Shown here: positions 1-5,889 of the stretch, piece by piece
Numbering within the stretch: the stretch's first letter is position 1
Layout of the letters: every line of letters starts with the position of its first letter
Assembly (NCBI GenBank): GCA_030618065.1
Contig: JAUXEE010000148.1
Span: 1 to 5,889, forward strand
Source: Gemmatimonadota bacterium
GTDB taxonomy: Bacteria; Gemmatimonadota; Gemmatimonadetes; Longimicrobiales; Gaopeijiaceae
DNA: 5,889 nt
Reading direction: 5' to 3'
Position numbers and translations under genes: made by a program
Notes under the pieces: generated by a model
What the model was told of the DNA's origin: nothing
What the model saw: only the letters and a program-made list of their open reading frames with translations
Databases searched by the model: none

Positions 1-86
1 CGCATCCTTCGAATGGAGATTCCCTCCCAAGGCTACCTCGCCGAACGAGAAAGCCTGACCTGACTCCTCACTACTCCTTCGATGAA

Positions 87-126
87 GACTCCACGGCGGG
101 GATTCGTATCACCCCTGAGCGGAGTC
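87..126. other. Potential two-part stem-loop in the leader
   Basis: GACTCC at 87-92 is exactly complementary to GGAGTC at 121-126. Inside it, GGGGAT at 98-103 can pair with ATC (108-110) and CCC (112-114) across a TCGT tetraloop, with A111 bulged. An internal loop of about five bases per side separates the two helices. No T-run follows the right arm, so it does not look like a standard intrinsic terminator. It could be a structured leader, the terminator-like end of an unseen upstream transcript, or chance pairing in GC-rich DNA. The pairing is visible in the sequence; the function is unknown. Confidence 0.35.
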
Positions 127-166
127 GAGTTCCCTTGTGAACCAGAGATTCCCAATGAAACCATGG

Positions 167-203
167 GGTCCTCGAGGCCGTAGAATTTTTCGACCTGAGG
201 ACC
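167..203. promoter_or_regulatory. Inverted repeat upstream of the operon (candidate operator or leader hairpin)
   Basis: GGTCCTC at 167-173 is the exact reverse complement of GAGGACC at 197-203. With G174 bulged, AGG at 175-177 also pairs with CCT at 194-196, giving ten pairs around a 16-nt centre. The centre holds a TAGAAT hexamer (181-186), a possible -10 element, followed by five T in total. The dyad ends 31 nt before the GTG start of the TolC gene and 19 nt before its ribosome binding site. This position suits either a repressor operator covering a promoter or a hairpin in the mRNA leader. It is not a typical terminator, because the T-run is in the loop. The symmetry is seen; the role is inferred. 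Confidence 0.35.
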
Positions 204-222
204 ACCTCGTCCCTCCGCTCTC

Positions 223-227
223 AGGAG
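223..227 (+). promoter_or_regulatory. Ribosome binding site that fixes the GTG start of the TolC gene
   Basis: AGGAG at 223-227 lies 7 nt before the GTG at 235. The nearest in-frame stop upstream is the TGA at 196-198, and no ATG, GTG or TTG codon occurs in frame between it and 235. The next in-frame ATG (307) would delete the signal peptide. The site therefore decides in favour of the GTG. Confidence 0.8.
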
Positions 228-234
228 TGCAGCC

Positions 235-1746
235 GTGAGGAACCGTAGATTCAACAGGGCGCTCATCGCGACCCTTCTCTTCTTTTTAGGAGGTCAAGGG
301 GCTCTTATGGCCCAGGAGGCGGTACCCGCCTCTCTCTCCCTGGAAGAGGCCGTCCGAATTGGACATCGAAACAGCCCCCTCCTCCAGGCAGACTTGAATA
401 ACACCGAAGTCGCGGACTGGAACATCAAGGCAGCCTACGGGTCCCTGATTCCTTCGGCTACTGCCAGCTCCAGCTTTTCCTGGCAGGGCTCCGGGGAGCA
501 GCAGTTTGGGAGCGTTACCCTCACCGACCCCGGGTTTGGGAACCAGCCTTCCTACTACTTCTCCTCGTACCGGCTGGGCCTCTCCTACACTCTGGACGGC
601 AGAGTCCTTCTGGCCCTCCCTCAGGCCAAGGCCGACCGGGAGGCTCAGGTGGCTCAGGGCGATGCCAGCGCAGCCCAGGTGGTATTTCTGGTCACTCAGG
701 CTTATCTGGATATCCTTCGGCAGGAGGAGGCCCTGGCCCTGGCCCGGCAGGAGTTGGAGCGGGCCCAGGGAAATCTGCGACTCGCTCAAGGCCAGATGGA
801 AGTCGGATCCGGGACTCCCCTGGATACCAGGCAGGCGGAAGTCGCCGTGGGACGAGCCAGGGTTTCGGTTCTGGTCAGCGAGAATGCCGTTCGAACGGGG
901 AAGTTCCGGTTGGCCCAACAGATGGGAGTGGATCCCCAGGACGGATTCGGCCTGGCCACGACCTTCGACCTGGCCGAACCGCTCTGGACCGAGTCGGATC
1001 TGATCTCGCTGGCCTTGGAAAGGAACCCATCGCTTCGGGGGCTCAGGGCTTCCCAAAAGACTCAGGAATACTCGGTGAAGATGGCCCGTTCCGCCTATTT
1101 CCCAACCCTGTCCTTTTCCGCCGGCACCAGCGGATTCGCCCGAGAAGCATCGAACCCGGGTTTGCTGGTGGCACAAGCTCAGGGGGCTTCTTTGGGCCGA
1201 ATCGCCCAGTGTGAGGCTACGAACGAGCTCTATAGCAGACTTGCCGACCCCCTGCCGGCAGCGGACTGCTCCCAGTATCTCTTCACCGAAGCACAGCGCA
1301 AAAGTATCGTCAACCGAAACAACGCCTTCCCCTTCGATTTCGTTCGCCAACCCCCATCCGCAGCCGTGTCCATCAGCATTCCCATCTTCCAGGGGCGGAG
1401 ACGGCAGCGGGACCTGGAATCCGCTCGAATCTCCGAGGAGGACCTTCGCTACCAGGTCAGGAACTCGGAGTTGGTTCTCAAAACAGATATCGCCAGCGGC
1501 CTGGCAAACCTCCAGACGGCCTACGAGGCAGCCCTCATCGAAGAGGAGAACCAGGTTTGGGCCGACGAGCAGCATCGACTTGCTCAGGAACGTTATCGTT
1601 TGGGCTCTGCTACCTTTCTTGAGCTGGTGGAGGCCGAGACTGTGAAGGCCGGGGCGGATCGGGACCGCATTGCCGCCATCTTCGCATACCACGATGCGTT
1701 GGCCAGCTTGGAGAGCGTTGTCGGCACATCCCTTCGGACGCCATAA
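235..1746 (+). CDS. TolC-family outer membrane efflux protein
   Basis: This 503-residue outer-membrane channel is the exit duct of a tripartite efflux pump; TolC proteins work as trimers of a beta-barrel plus a long periplasmic alpha-helical tunnel. Residues 1-26 form a signal peptide (basic start, hydrophobic core 9-25, likely cleavage after Ala26). Two OEP repeats follow. The first, about 34-230, begins with LSLEEAVRIGHRNSPLL. The second, about 250-497, begins near ALERNPSLRG and ends with the typical YRLGSATFLELVEAE stretch and a closing helix. The likely membrane strands and outer loops lie near 68-125 and 286-388. The second carries an insert (about 303-373) with Cys326 and Cys345, the only cysteines in the protein. 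The N-terminus has no lipobox cysteine, unlike OprM-type channels. It is first in a close-packed set with an adaptor (23 nt downstream) and two ABC permeases, so it probably serves that pump. The family is certain; the substrate is unknown. Confidence 0.95.
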   Translation: MRNRRFNRALIATLLFFLGGQGALMAQEAVPASLSLEEAVRIGHRNSPLLQADLNNTEVADWNIKAAYGSLIPSATASSSFSWQGSGEQQFGSVTLTDPGFGNQPSYYFSSYRLGLSYTLDGRVLLALPQAKADREAQVAQGDASAAQVVFLVTQAYLDILRQEEALALARQELERAQGNLRLAQGQMEVGSGTPLDTRQAEVAVGRARVSVLVSENAVRTGKFRLAQQMGVDPQDGFGLATTFDLAEPLWTESDLISLALERNPSLRGLRASQKTQEYSVKMARSAYFPTLSFSAGTSGFAREASNPGLLVAQAQGASLGRIAQCEATNELYSRLADPLPAADCSQYLFTEAQRKSIVNRNNAFPFDFVRQPPSAAVSISIPIFQGRRRQRDLESARISEEDLRYQVRNSELVLKTDIASGLANLQTAYEAALIEEENQVWADEQHRLAQERYRLGSATFLELVEAETVKAGADRDRIAAIFAYHDALASLESVVGTSLRTP

Positions 1747-1769
1747 GCGATCCGGAAAGGCATAGATCC

Positions 1770-3038
1770 ATGAGTTCACGCCGGAAGATCATCGTCGGGA
1801 TAGTACTGGTCCTGGTCCTGGGGTCCGCTGCCGCCATCAGCATCATTCAGGGTGGGAGTGGACGAGGAGTCGAGGTCCGCATGGAGGAGGTGGTGAGCCG
1901 GGACTTGGTGGCCACCGTTACGGTGAGCGGGAATGTCCGGGCCCGGCGGTCCGTGGATATCAGCGCTGACGTCATGGGCAGAATCATCGAGCTGAATGTG
2001 GAGGAGGGGGACGACGCTTCGGAGGGAGACATCCTTCTCAGAATCGATCCCAGCCAATTGGAAGCTGCCGTTTCCAGGGCCCGGGCCGGCCTGAGCCAGG
2101 CCCAGGCCCAAGCGGCTCAACAGCGAGCCAACCGTTTGAGATCCTATAGAGACCACGACAGGATTGCTGCGCTCTGGGCCCGGGACTCCACCCTGGTGAG
2201 CCGCCAACAGGTCGAGGACGCCGAGACCAATCTGGAGGTGGCCCAGGCCCTGTTCGAGGCATCGGGATTCGGTGTCTCACAGGCCGAAGCCGGTCTGGAG
2301 GAGGCCCAGAATCAATTGGCCAAGACCATCATTCGGGCCCCCATGTCCGGAAAGGTCACCCGCCTGAATGTGGAAGCGGGAGAGACGGTGGTCATCGGGA
2401 CCATGAACAACGCAGGGAGCCTGATTCTCACCATCAGCGACCTCTCGGTGGTGGAGACCGTGATGGAGGTGGACGAAACCGACATCCCGGAGATCACTCT
2501 GGGCGACAGCGCGGTGGTGGAGCTCGATGCTTACCCCGACCGCCAGTTTACGGGTCGTGTGACACAGATAGGGCAGAGCTCCATCACCCCTCCTTCTCAA
2601 TCAGGGGGCAGCGCGACCATTGACTTCGAAGTCGTCATTACCCTGGAAGACTCGGGCATTCAACTCCGGCCCGACCTCTCTGCCACAGCGGACATCGTGA
2701 CTGCGATTCGGAGGGACGTCTTGGCGATTCCCATCATCTCCCTCACAGTGCGCCAGGAAGACGGTGCTGCGATTGAAAGGGAAGACACGGCAGATTCCCG
2801 GTCCGATGAGGGCCCCGTCGCTCGCGGTTTGCGGAGCCTGGAACGGGAAGGGGTTTTCCTCGTCAGCGATGGCATCGCCACCTTCACCCCGGTGGAGGTC
2901 GGGATTACCGGACAAGAGTTCTTTGAGGTGATCTCCGGATTGGAAGAAGGAGACACGGTGGTGGCCGGCCCCTACCAGCGCATACGGGAACTGACTGACG
3001 AGGATCCTGTACGACCCTCCTCCCCCGACGCGGGCTGA
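1770..3038 (+). CDS. MacA/HlyD-type periplasmic adaptor subunit (membrane fusion protein)
   Basis: This 422-residue adaptor bridges an inner-membrane transporter to the TolC channel. A basic start and one hydrophobic segment (about 7-27) anchor it in the inner membrane. There is no cysteine, so it is not a lipoprotein. Domains in order: first half of the lipoyl-like domain (about 58-95, GRIIELNVEEGDDASEGD); an alpha-helical hairpin rich in Ala, Gln and Glu (about 96-187, tip near RDSTLVSRQQVED); second lipoyl half (about 186-222, IRAPMSGKVTRLNVEAGETV); beta-barrel (about 226-312); and membrane-proximal domain (about 315-405, ending EVISGLEEGDTVVAGPYQ). A charged insert of about 30 residues (about 329-360) splits the membrane-proximal domain. 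GGAAAGG at 1754-1760 sits 9 nt before the ATG. Lying next to MacB-like permeases, it is best read as the ABC (MacA) type, although the family also serves RND pumps. Confidence 0.95.
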   Translation: MSSRRKIIVGIVLVLVLGSAAAISIIQGGSGRGVEVRMEEVVSRDLVATVTVSGNVRARRSVDISADVMGRIIELNVEEGDDASEGDILLRIDPSQLEAAVSRARAGLSQAQAQAAQQRANRLRSYRDHDRIAALWARDSTLVSRQQVEDAETNLEVAQALFEASGFGVSQAEAGLEEAQNQLAKTIIRAPMSGKVTRLNVEAGETVVIGTMNNAGSLILTISDLSVVETVMEVDETDIPEITLGDSAVVELDAYPDRQFTGRVTQIGQSSITPPSQSGGSATIDFEVVITLEDSGIQLRPDLSATADIVTAIRRDVLAIPIISLTVRQEDGAAIEREDTADSRSDEGPVARGLRSLEREGVFLVSDGIATFTPVEVGITGQEFFEVISGLEEGDTVVAGPYQRIRELTDEDPVRPSSPDAG

Positions 3039-3054
3039 GCCAAGGATCGGTGGG

Positions 3055-4302
3055 ATGAATATCTGGGAGGGAGTGGCGTTAGCCCTGATCCAGATCCGAA
3101 CCGAGAGGCTGAAGAGCTTCTTCTCGGTTCTCGGCGTCATCATCAGCGTGATGTTCCTCATCGTTGTGGTGGGCGTCGTGGAGGGAATGGATCGCTACAT
3201 CAAGGAGGATTTTGCTGACCGTGTTTATGGCCTCAACACAGTCACTGTGAGGCGAAGGCCTTCAATCAGTTTCGAGATGATCACCCAGGGTGAACAATGG
3301 CGGGAGTGGTCCCGCCGCAGAAACCTGAACCTCGACGACTTCGCCATTATCCGGGAGAGGCTTACCGTTCCGGCGAGGGTGGGGGTTGAGAGCCGCGGAC
3401 GGGGTCAGATCGAAGGGGACAATGGAAGAGCGGTGGAGAACGTGGTCCTGATCGGGGCCTCCCCCGAGATTTTTCTCATCAGGAAGCTGGACGTGGATCG
3501 GGGGCGCCCATTCTCTGCCCAGGAGGCCGATAAGGGAATCCCGGTCGTCGTCCTGGGGAAGAGCACTGCCGAAACACTCTTCGAGGGCCTAAACCCGCTG
3601 GAACGTACCGTCCGGATTCGTGGGTTCCCCTTCCGGGTCATCGGAGTCCTGGAGGAACAGGGCTCGATTCTGGGGCAATCCCGGGACAACCGGGCCATCG
3701 CACCCGCCAGCTCTCCCATGGCCCGGGTCGTGGCCCCCAGAGGCGCCGTAGACGAAATCGTAATCCAACCCCTGGATCCCGCCGATCTCAGGGAAGCCAT
3801 GTTACAGATCGAGGCCCTCATACGGGTCCGGAATCGCCTTCGTCCGTCGGAGCCCAATGACTTCGAGATTGAGACCGCAGAGGATTCCCTGGGATTCTGG
3901 GACCGGATCTCCCAGATCCTTTTCCTGGCCTTACCAGGCCTGGTAGCCATCTCTCTGGTGGTCGGTGGAATCGTCATCATGAACATCATGCTGGTCTCCG
4001 TGCTCGAGCGTACTCGGGAGATCGGCGTCCGAAAGGCCGTCGGGGCACGAAGAAGAGACATCCTAGTCCAGGTCCTCATCGAATCCGCCACCCTCTCGGG
4101 AGTGGGAGCCGGTTCGGGGGTTCTTGCCGGAATAGCTTTAACCGGGCTCGTCCGGGCGGTATCACCTATGAACGCTACCGTAGGACCCCAATGGATCTCT
4201 CTCGGTGTGTTCATGGGGGTGGCGGTGGGTCTGGTAGCAGGTGTCTACCCGGCGGCCCGGGCCGCGCGGTTGAATCCCGTGGACGCTCTCCGGCATGAAT
4301 AG
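3055..4302 (+). CDS. MacB/FtsX-type ABC transporter permease, first of a pair
   Basis: This 415-residue inner-membrane subunit has the four-helix MacB layout without an ATPase domain. Transmembrane helix 1 is at about 22-44 and is followed by a large periplasmic MacB_PCD-like domain (about 45-283, including VVVLGKSTAETLFEGLNPLE and FRVIGVLEEQGSILGQ). Helices 2 to 4 lie at about 286-315, 337-366 and 380-402. The short cytoplasmic segment after helix 2, ERTREIGVRKAVGA (318-331), is the FtsX-family signature expected to contact the ATPase. The protein ends YPAARAARLNPVDALRHE and then TAG, the usual family ending. AAGGA at 3042-3046 lies 8 nt before the ATG. It begins 16 nt after the adaptor gene and is followed at once by a paralog, so a heterodimeric permease is likely. 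MacB-type transporters use ATP to drive conformational change that pushes periplasmic substrate into the TolC tunnel. The substrate is not predictable from sequence. Confidence 0.95.
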   Translation: MNIWEGVALALIQIRTERLKSFFSVLGVIISVMFLIVVVGVVEGMDRYIKEDFADRVYGLNTVTVRRRPSISFEMITQGEQWREWSRRRNLNLDDFAIIRERLTVPARVGVESRGRGQIEGDNGRAVENVVLIGASPEIFLIRKLDVDRGRPFSAQEADKGIPVVVLGKSTAETLFEGLNPLERTVRIRGFPFRVIGVLEEQGSILGQSRDNRAIAPASSPMARVVAPRGAVDEIVIQPLDPADLREAMLQIEALIRVRNRLRPSEPNDFEIETAEDSLGFWDRISQILFLALPGLVAISLVVGGIVIMNIMLVSVLERTREIGVRKAVGARRRDILVQVLIESATLSGVGAGSGVLAGIALTGLVRAVSPMNATVGPQWISLGVFMGVAVGLVAGVYPAARAARLNPVDALRHE

Positions 4303-4306
4303 TGAC

Positions 4307-4314
4307 GAGGGGGG
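4307..4314 (+). promoter_or_regulatory. Ribosome binding site that favours the ATG at 4325 for the second permease
   Basis: GAGGGGGG at 4307-4314 lies 10 nt before the ATG at 4325. The earlier in-frame ATG at 4295 overlaps the stop of the preceding gene by 8 nt and has no purine-rich site at suitable spacing. Starting at 4325 also makes the N-terminus (MGTLDEGVRIAL) line up with that of the first permease (MNIWEGVALAL). Confidence 0.6.
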
Positions 4315-4324
4315 CCCCAACCTA

Positions 4325-5734
4325 ATGGGTACCTTGGACGAAGGGGTCCGCATCGCCCTCGGCGCAATGCGAACCAACATGGTTCGGGCAGGATTGACCA
4401 TTCTGGGAGTTGCCATCGGAGTATCGGTGGTCGTGACCATGGCAGCGCTCATTACAGGTATTCAAACAAGTCTTATGGAGGCCTTCGAGGCCTCCGGACC
4501 CCAAAACTTCATCGTTACCCGGTTCGATATGTCCGACGTCCGAGAAGTCTTGGGGGGATCCGGACGCCCTCCCTGGTGGGATAAACCCAAAATCACCCCG
4601 TTGGAGGTCGAGAGGATTTCCGAGCTCCCGGGGGTGAAAGACGCCATCGTGGACTTCGATGTGGCCCTTACCTTCTCCGCCGAGGGAAGGCGTGTCGCCG
4701 ACGTCCAGAGCAGTGGAAACTCGGCTGGATGGCCCGATTACAGCATCGGAGACTTCGTCGCCGGCCGCAATTTCATCCCTGCCGAGGTGAAACACTCCCG
4801 GCCGGTCATCGTAATCTCCCAGCCTCTGGCCGAAGACCTTTTCGGACGCCTCGATCCCGTCGGGAAGAGCGTGCGGGTCTCGGAGGGTGGAAGATCGCCC
4901 GAGAGGTTCACCGTCGTGGGGGTGTACCAAATCGGAGAAAACGTCTTCTCCGAAGTCGCACAGTATTTCGCCGTCCTCCCCTTCACCGCCGCTTTGAAGG
5001 AGCTGAACGCAAGCGACGAACTCCTTAGCGTTTTCATAGTGCCCGAAGAGCAGGCACTTCCGGCCGAGGTCGAGGACCAGGTCATCGGCCTTCTCCGGAC
5101 CATACGGGGGTTGGGACCGAGGGAGGACAACAACTTTGCCATCCTCCGGTCCGGCGAGTTGTTGGACATGGTAAATCAGCTCACCAGTGTGTTCTTCGCC
5201 GTAATGGTGTCCTTGTCCTCTGTCGGTCTCATGGTGGGAGGTGTCGGTGTCATCGGGATCATGTTGATTTCGGTCACCGAGAGAACGCGGGAAATCGGGG
5301 TCCGGAAGGCAGTGGGCGCAACTCGCAGGGAGATCCTCTGGCAGTTCCTGGTGGAAGCAGGCGTGTTGACACTGGCCGGAGCAGCTTTGGGCCTGATCAT
5401 GGGTGGTGGAGTTGCCTACGCGGTAGAGGCCGTAACCCCCATTCCCGCGGCAATCCCCCTTTGGTCGGTTGGAGCCGCCCTGACCATGGCCCTCCTGACC
5501 GGGATGCTCTTCGGCTTGCTCCCGGCCGTGCGAGCCTCCAGACTGGAGCCGGTAGACGCCTTGCGGCACGAGTGGCCCGGCCTCGACCGAATTTCCCCCA
5601 GCCTCGAAAGCTCCCCATGGAACCCTTGGACGTTTTGGCCGTCGTGGCCCACCCTGACGACGCGGAGCTCCTCTGTGGTGGCTCCCTCCTCCAGAGCAGA
5701 GACCAGGGCGAGCGTACAGGTGTCCTGGACCTGA
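4325..5734 (+). CDS. MacB/FtsX-type ABC transporter permease, second of a pair, with an unusual C-terminal tail
   Basis: From the ATG at 4325 this is 469 residues; an alternative ATG at 4295 adds ten. The layout matches the preceding gene: helix 1 at about 21-45, a periplasmic MacB_PCD-like domain (about 46-284, with PVIVISQPLAEDLFGRLDPV and FTVVGVYQIGENVF), helices 2 to 4 at about 287-316, 338-368 and 378-400, and the coupling signature ERTREIGVRKAVGA at 319-332. The family core ends at DALRHE (411-416), exactly where the paralog stops. Here the next codon is TGG rather than TAG, and translation continues for 53 more residues (417-469) with six tryptophans and no recognisable fold, overlapping the next gene by 118 nt. 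The tail could be a recent stop loss or a sequence error. No ATPase domain is present. The protein probably pairs with the first permease. Confidence 0.93.
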   Translation: MGTLDEGVRIALGAMRTNMVRAGLTILGVAIGVSVVVTMAALITGIQTSLMEAFEASGPQNFIVTRFDMSDVREVLGGSGRPPWWDKPKITPLEVERISELPGVKDAIVDFDVALTFSAEGRRVADVQSSGNSAGWPDYSIGDFVAGRNFIPAEVKHSRPVIVISQPLAEDLFGRLDPVGKSVRVSEGGRSPERFTVVGVYQIGENVFSEVAQYFAVLPFTAALKELNASDELLSVFIVPEEQALPAEVEDQVIGLLRTIRGLGPREDNNFAILRSGELLDMVNQLTSVFFAVMVSLSSVGLMVGGVGVIGIMLISVTERTREIGVRKAVGATRREILWQFLVEAGVLTLAGAALGLIMGGGVAYAVEAVTPIPAAIPLWSVGAALTMALLTGMLFGLLPAVRASRLEPVDALRHEWPGLDRISPSLESSPWNPWTFWPSWPTLTTRSSSVVAPSSRAETRASVQVSWT

Positions 5735-5889
5735 CACGGGGTGAGATGGGGAGCCAGGGCTCCGCCGAGAGAAGGGCCGAGGAGGCGGAGAGGGCCGCCG
5801 AAATTCTGGGCTTGGCCGTCCGGCGGAATGCGGGCCTCCCCGACGCCCATCTCCAGAACACGCACGAGGCAAGGAGAGTGGTGGCCCAG
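5617..5889 (+). CDS. bshB1: Bacillithiol biosynthesis deacetylase BshB1 (5' part, cut by window end)
   Basis: The first 91 residues of a PIG-L/LmbE-family zinc deacetylase run off the window edge; family members are roughly 220-250 residues. The AHPDD motif is at residues 11-15. By analogy with characterised BshB enzymes, His12 and Asp15 bind zinc and Asp14 is the catalytic base; the third zinc ligand, a later histidine, lies beyond the window. LDLTRGEMGSQGS (37-49), the run of RAEEAERAAEILG (53-65) and NAGLPDAHL (71-79) favour BshB1 over other LmbE proteins. BshB1 removes acetyl from N-acetylglucosaminyl-malate, the second step of bacillithiol synthesis, between BshA and BshC, in the cytoplasm. 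The ATG at 5617 puts the motif at its normal distance from the start; a GTG at 5572 in frame would add 15 residues. Only a weak GAAAG (5606-5610) precedes it, so translation may be coupled to the overlapping permease gene. Confidence 0.9.
   Translation, partial: MEPLDVLAVVAHPDDAELLCGGSLLQSRDQGERTGVLDLTRGEMGSQGSAERRAEEAERAAEILGLAVRRNAGLPDAHLQNTHEARRVVAQ

Larger units (their letters stand above)
1..234. other. Leader region upstream of the efflux operon, no convincing gene
   Basis: I see no gene that can be supported here. Forward frame 1 is open from the window edge to a TGA at 61-63 and frame 3 to a TGA at 138-140. Either could be the tail of an upstream gene, but neither translation resembles a family I recognise. 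A 33-codon ATG frame at 82-183 has no Shine-Dalgarno sequence before it. The region contains two potential stem-loops (87-126 and 167-203) and a TAGAAT hexamer at 181-186 that resembles a sigma70 -10 box but lacks a TTGACA-like partner at 16-18 nt. The operon promoter probably lies here or just upstream of the window, but I cannot place it. Confidence 0.5.

Noticed and set aside
82..183. A 33-codon plus-strand frame that could be a leader peptide
   Set aside because: There is no Shine-Dalgarno sequence before its ATG and no run of regulatory codons of one amino acid.
181..190. TAGAATTTTT as a promoter -10 box or terminator T-run
   Set aside because: There is no TTGACA-like hexamer at the right distance upstream, and the T-run is in the loop of the dyad rather than after a hairpin, so neither role can be called on its own.
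33..266. A 77-codon minus-strand frame covering the leader
   Set aside because: It begins inside the signal peptide of the TolC gene, shows no family similarity, and would require transcription against the operon.
286..1779. A 497-codon open frame on the minus strand across the TolC gene
   Set aside because: It lies in exact codon register opposite the real gene and stays open because the gene lacks TTA, CTA and TCA codons there. Its translation is low-complexity (Gly, Pro, Leu, Gln) with no recognisable domain.
4295..4324. ATG at 4295 as the start of the second permease
   Set aside because: It is possible by overlap with the previous stop, but it lacks a ribosome binding site. The ATG at 4325 has one and aligns with the paralog's start.
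5572..5616. GTG at 5572 as an alternative start of bshB1
   Set aside because: It would add 15 Pro/Arg-rich residues before the conserved start and has no ribosome binding site. The ATG at 5617 places AHPDD at the family's usual position.
4322..5872. A 516-codon open frame on the minus strand across the second permease and into bshB1
   Set aside because: It has the same cause: in-register antisense of a GC-rich gene. The sense strand encodes clear FtsX-family motifs, while the antisense product has none.

Overview
The window is a single rightward stretch of GC-rich bacterial DNA with tightly packed genes on the + strand. It encodes most of a tripartite (tunnel-type) ABC efflux system, followed by the 5' part of a bacillithiol biosynthesis gene. 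Outer-membrane TolC and periplasmic adaptor genes mean a diderm (Gram-negative) cell. The downstream BshB1-type deacetylase points to a bacillithiol-making lineage. Diderm, GC-rich and bacillithiol-making together fit Gemmatimonadota, Acidobacteriota or a related group better than Proteobacteria. The general look of the TolC and adaptor proteins makes me lean to Gemmatimonadota, but that is inference and could not be checked here.

Layout: 1-234 is a leader with no convincing gene. It contains two potential stem-loops or dyads (87-126 and 167-203) and a good ribosome binding site for the first gene. 235-1746 encodes a TolC-family outer-membrane channel with a GTG start and a signal peptide. 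1770-3038 encodes a membrane-anchored MacA/HlyD-type adaptor. 3055-4302 and 4325-5734 encode two paralogous MacB/FtsX-type ABC permeases without ATPase domains. 5617-5889 is the start of bshB1, cut by the window end. Gaps between the first four genes are 16-23 nt, so they very probably form one transcript.

Working model: the two permeases pair as a heterodimer in the inner membrane and act on periplasmic substrate. The adaptor links them to the TolC channel, and a separate cytoplasmic ABC ATPase, not present in this window, supplies energy. The substrate cannot be deduced from sequence.

The oddest features are four. The second permease reads through the position where its paralog has its stop (TGG in place of TAG), giving a 53-residue tail that overlaps bshB1 by 118 nt. 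The partner ATPase gene is absent. A 10-bp dyad sits just upstream of the operon. The TolC protein has exactly two cysteines, both in one insert. I see no clear evidence of a wholly new system: this is a recognisable efflux operon with a few unusual details.
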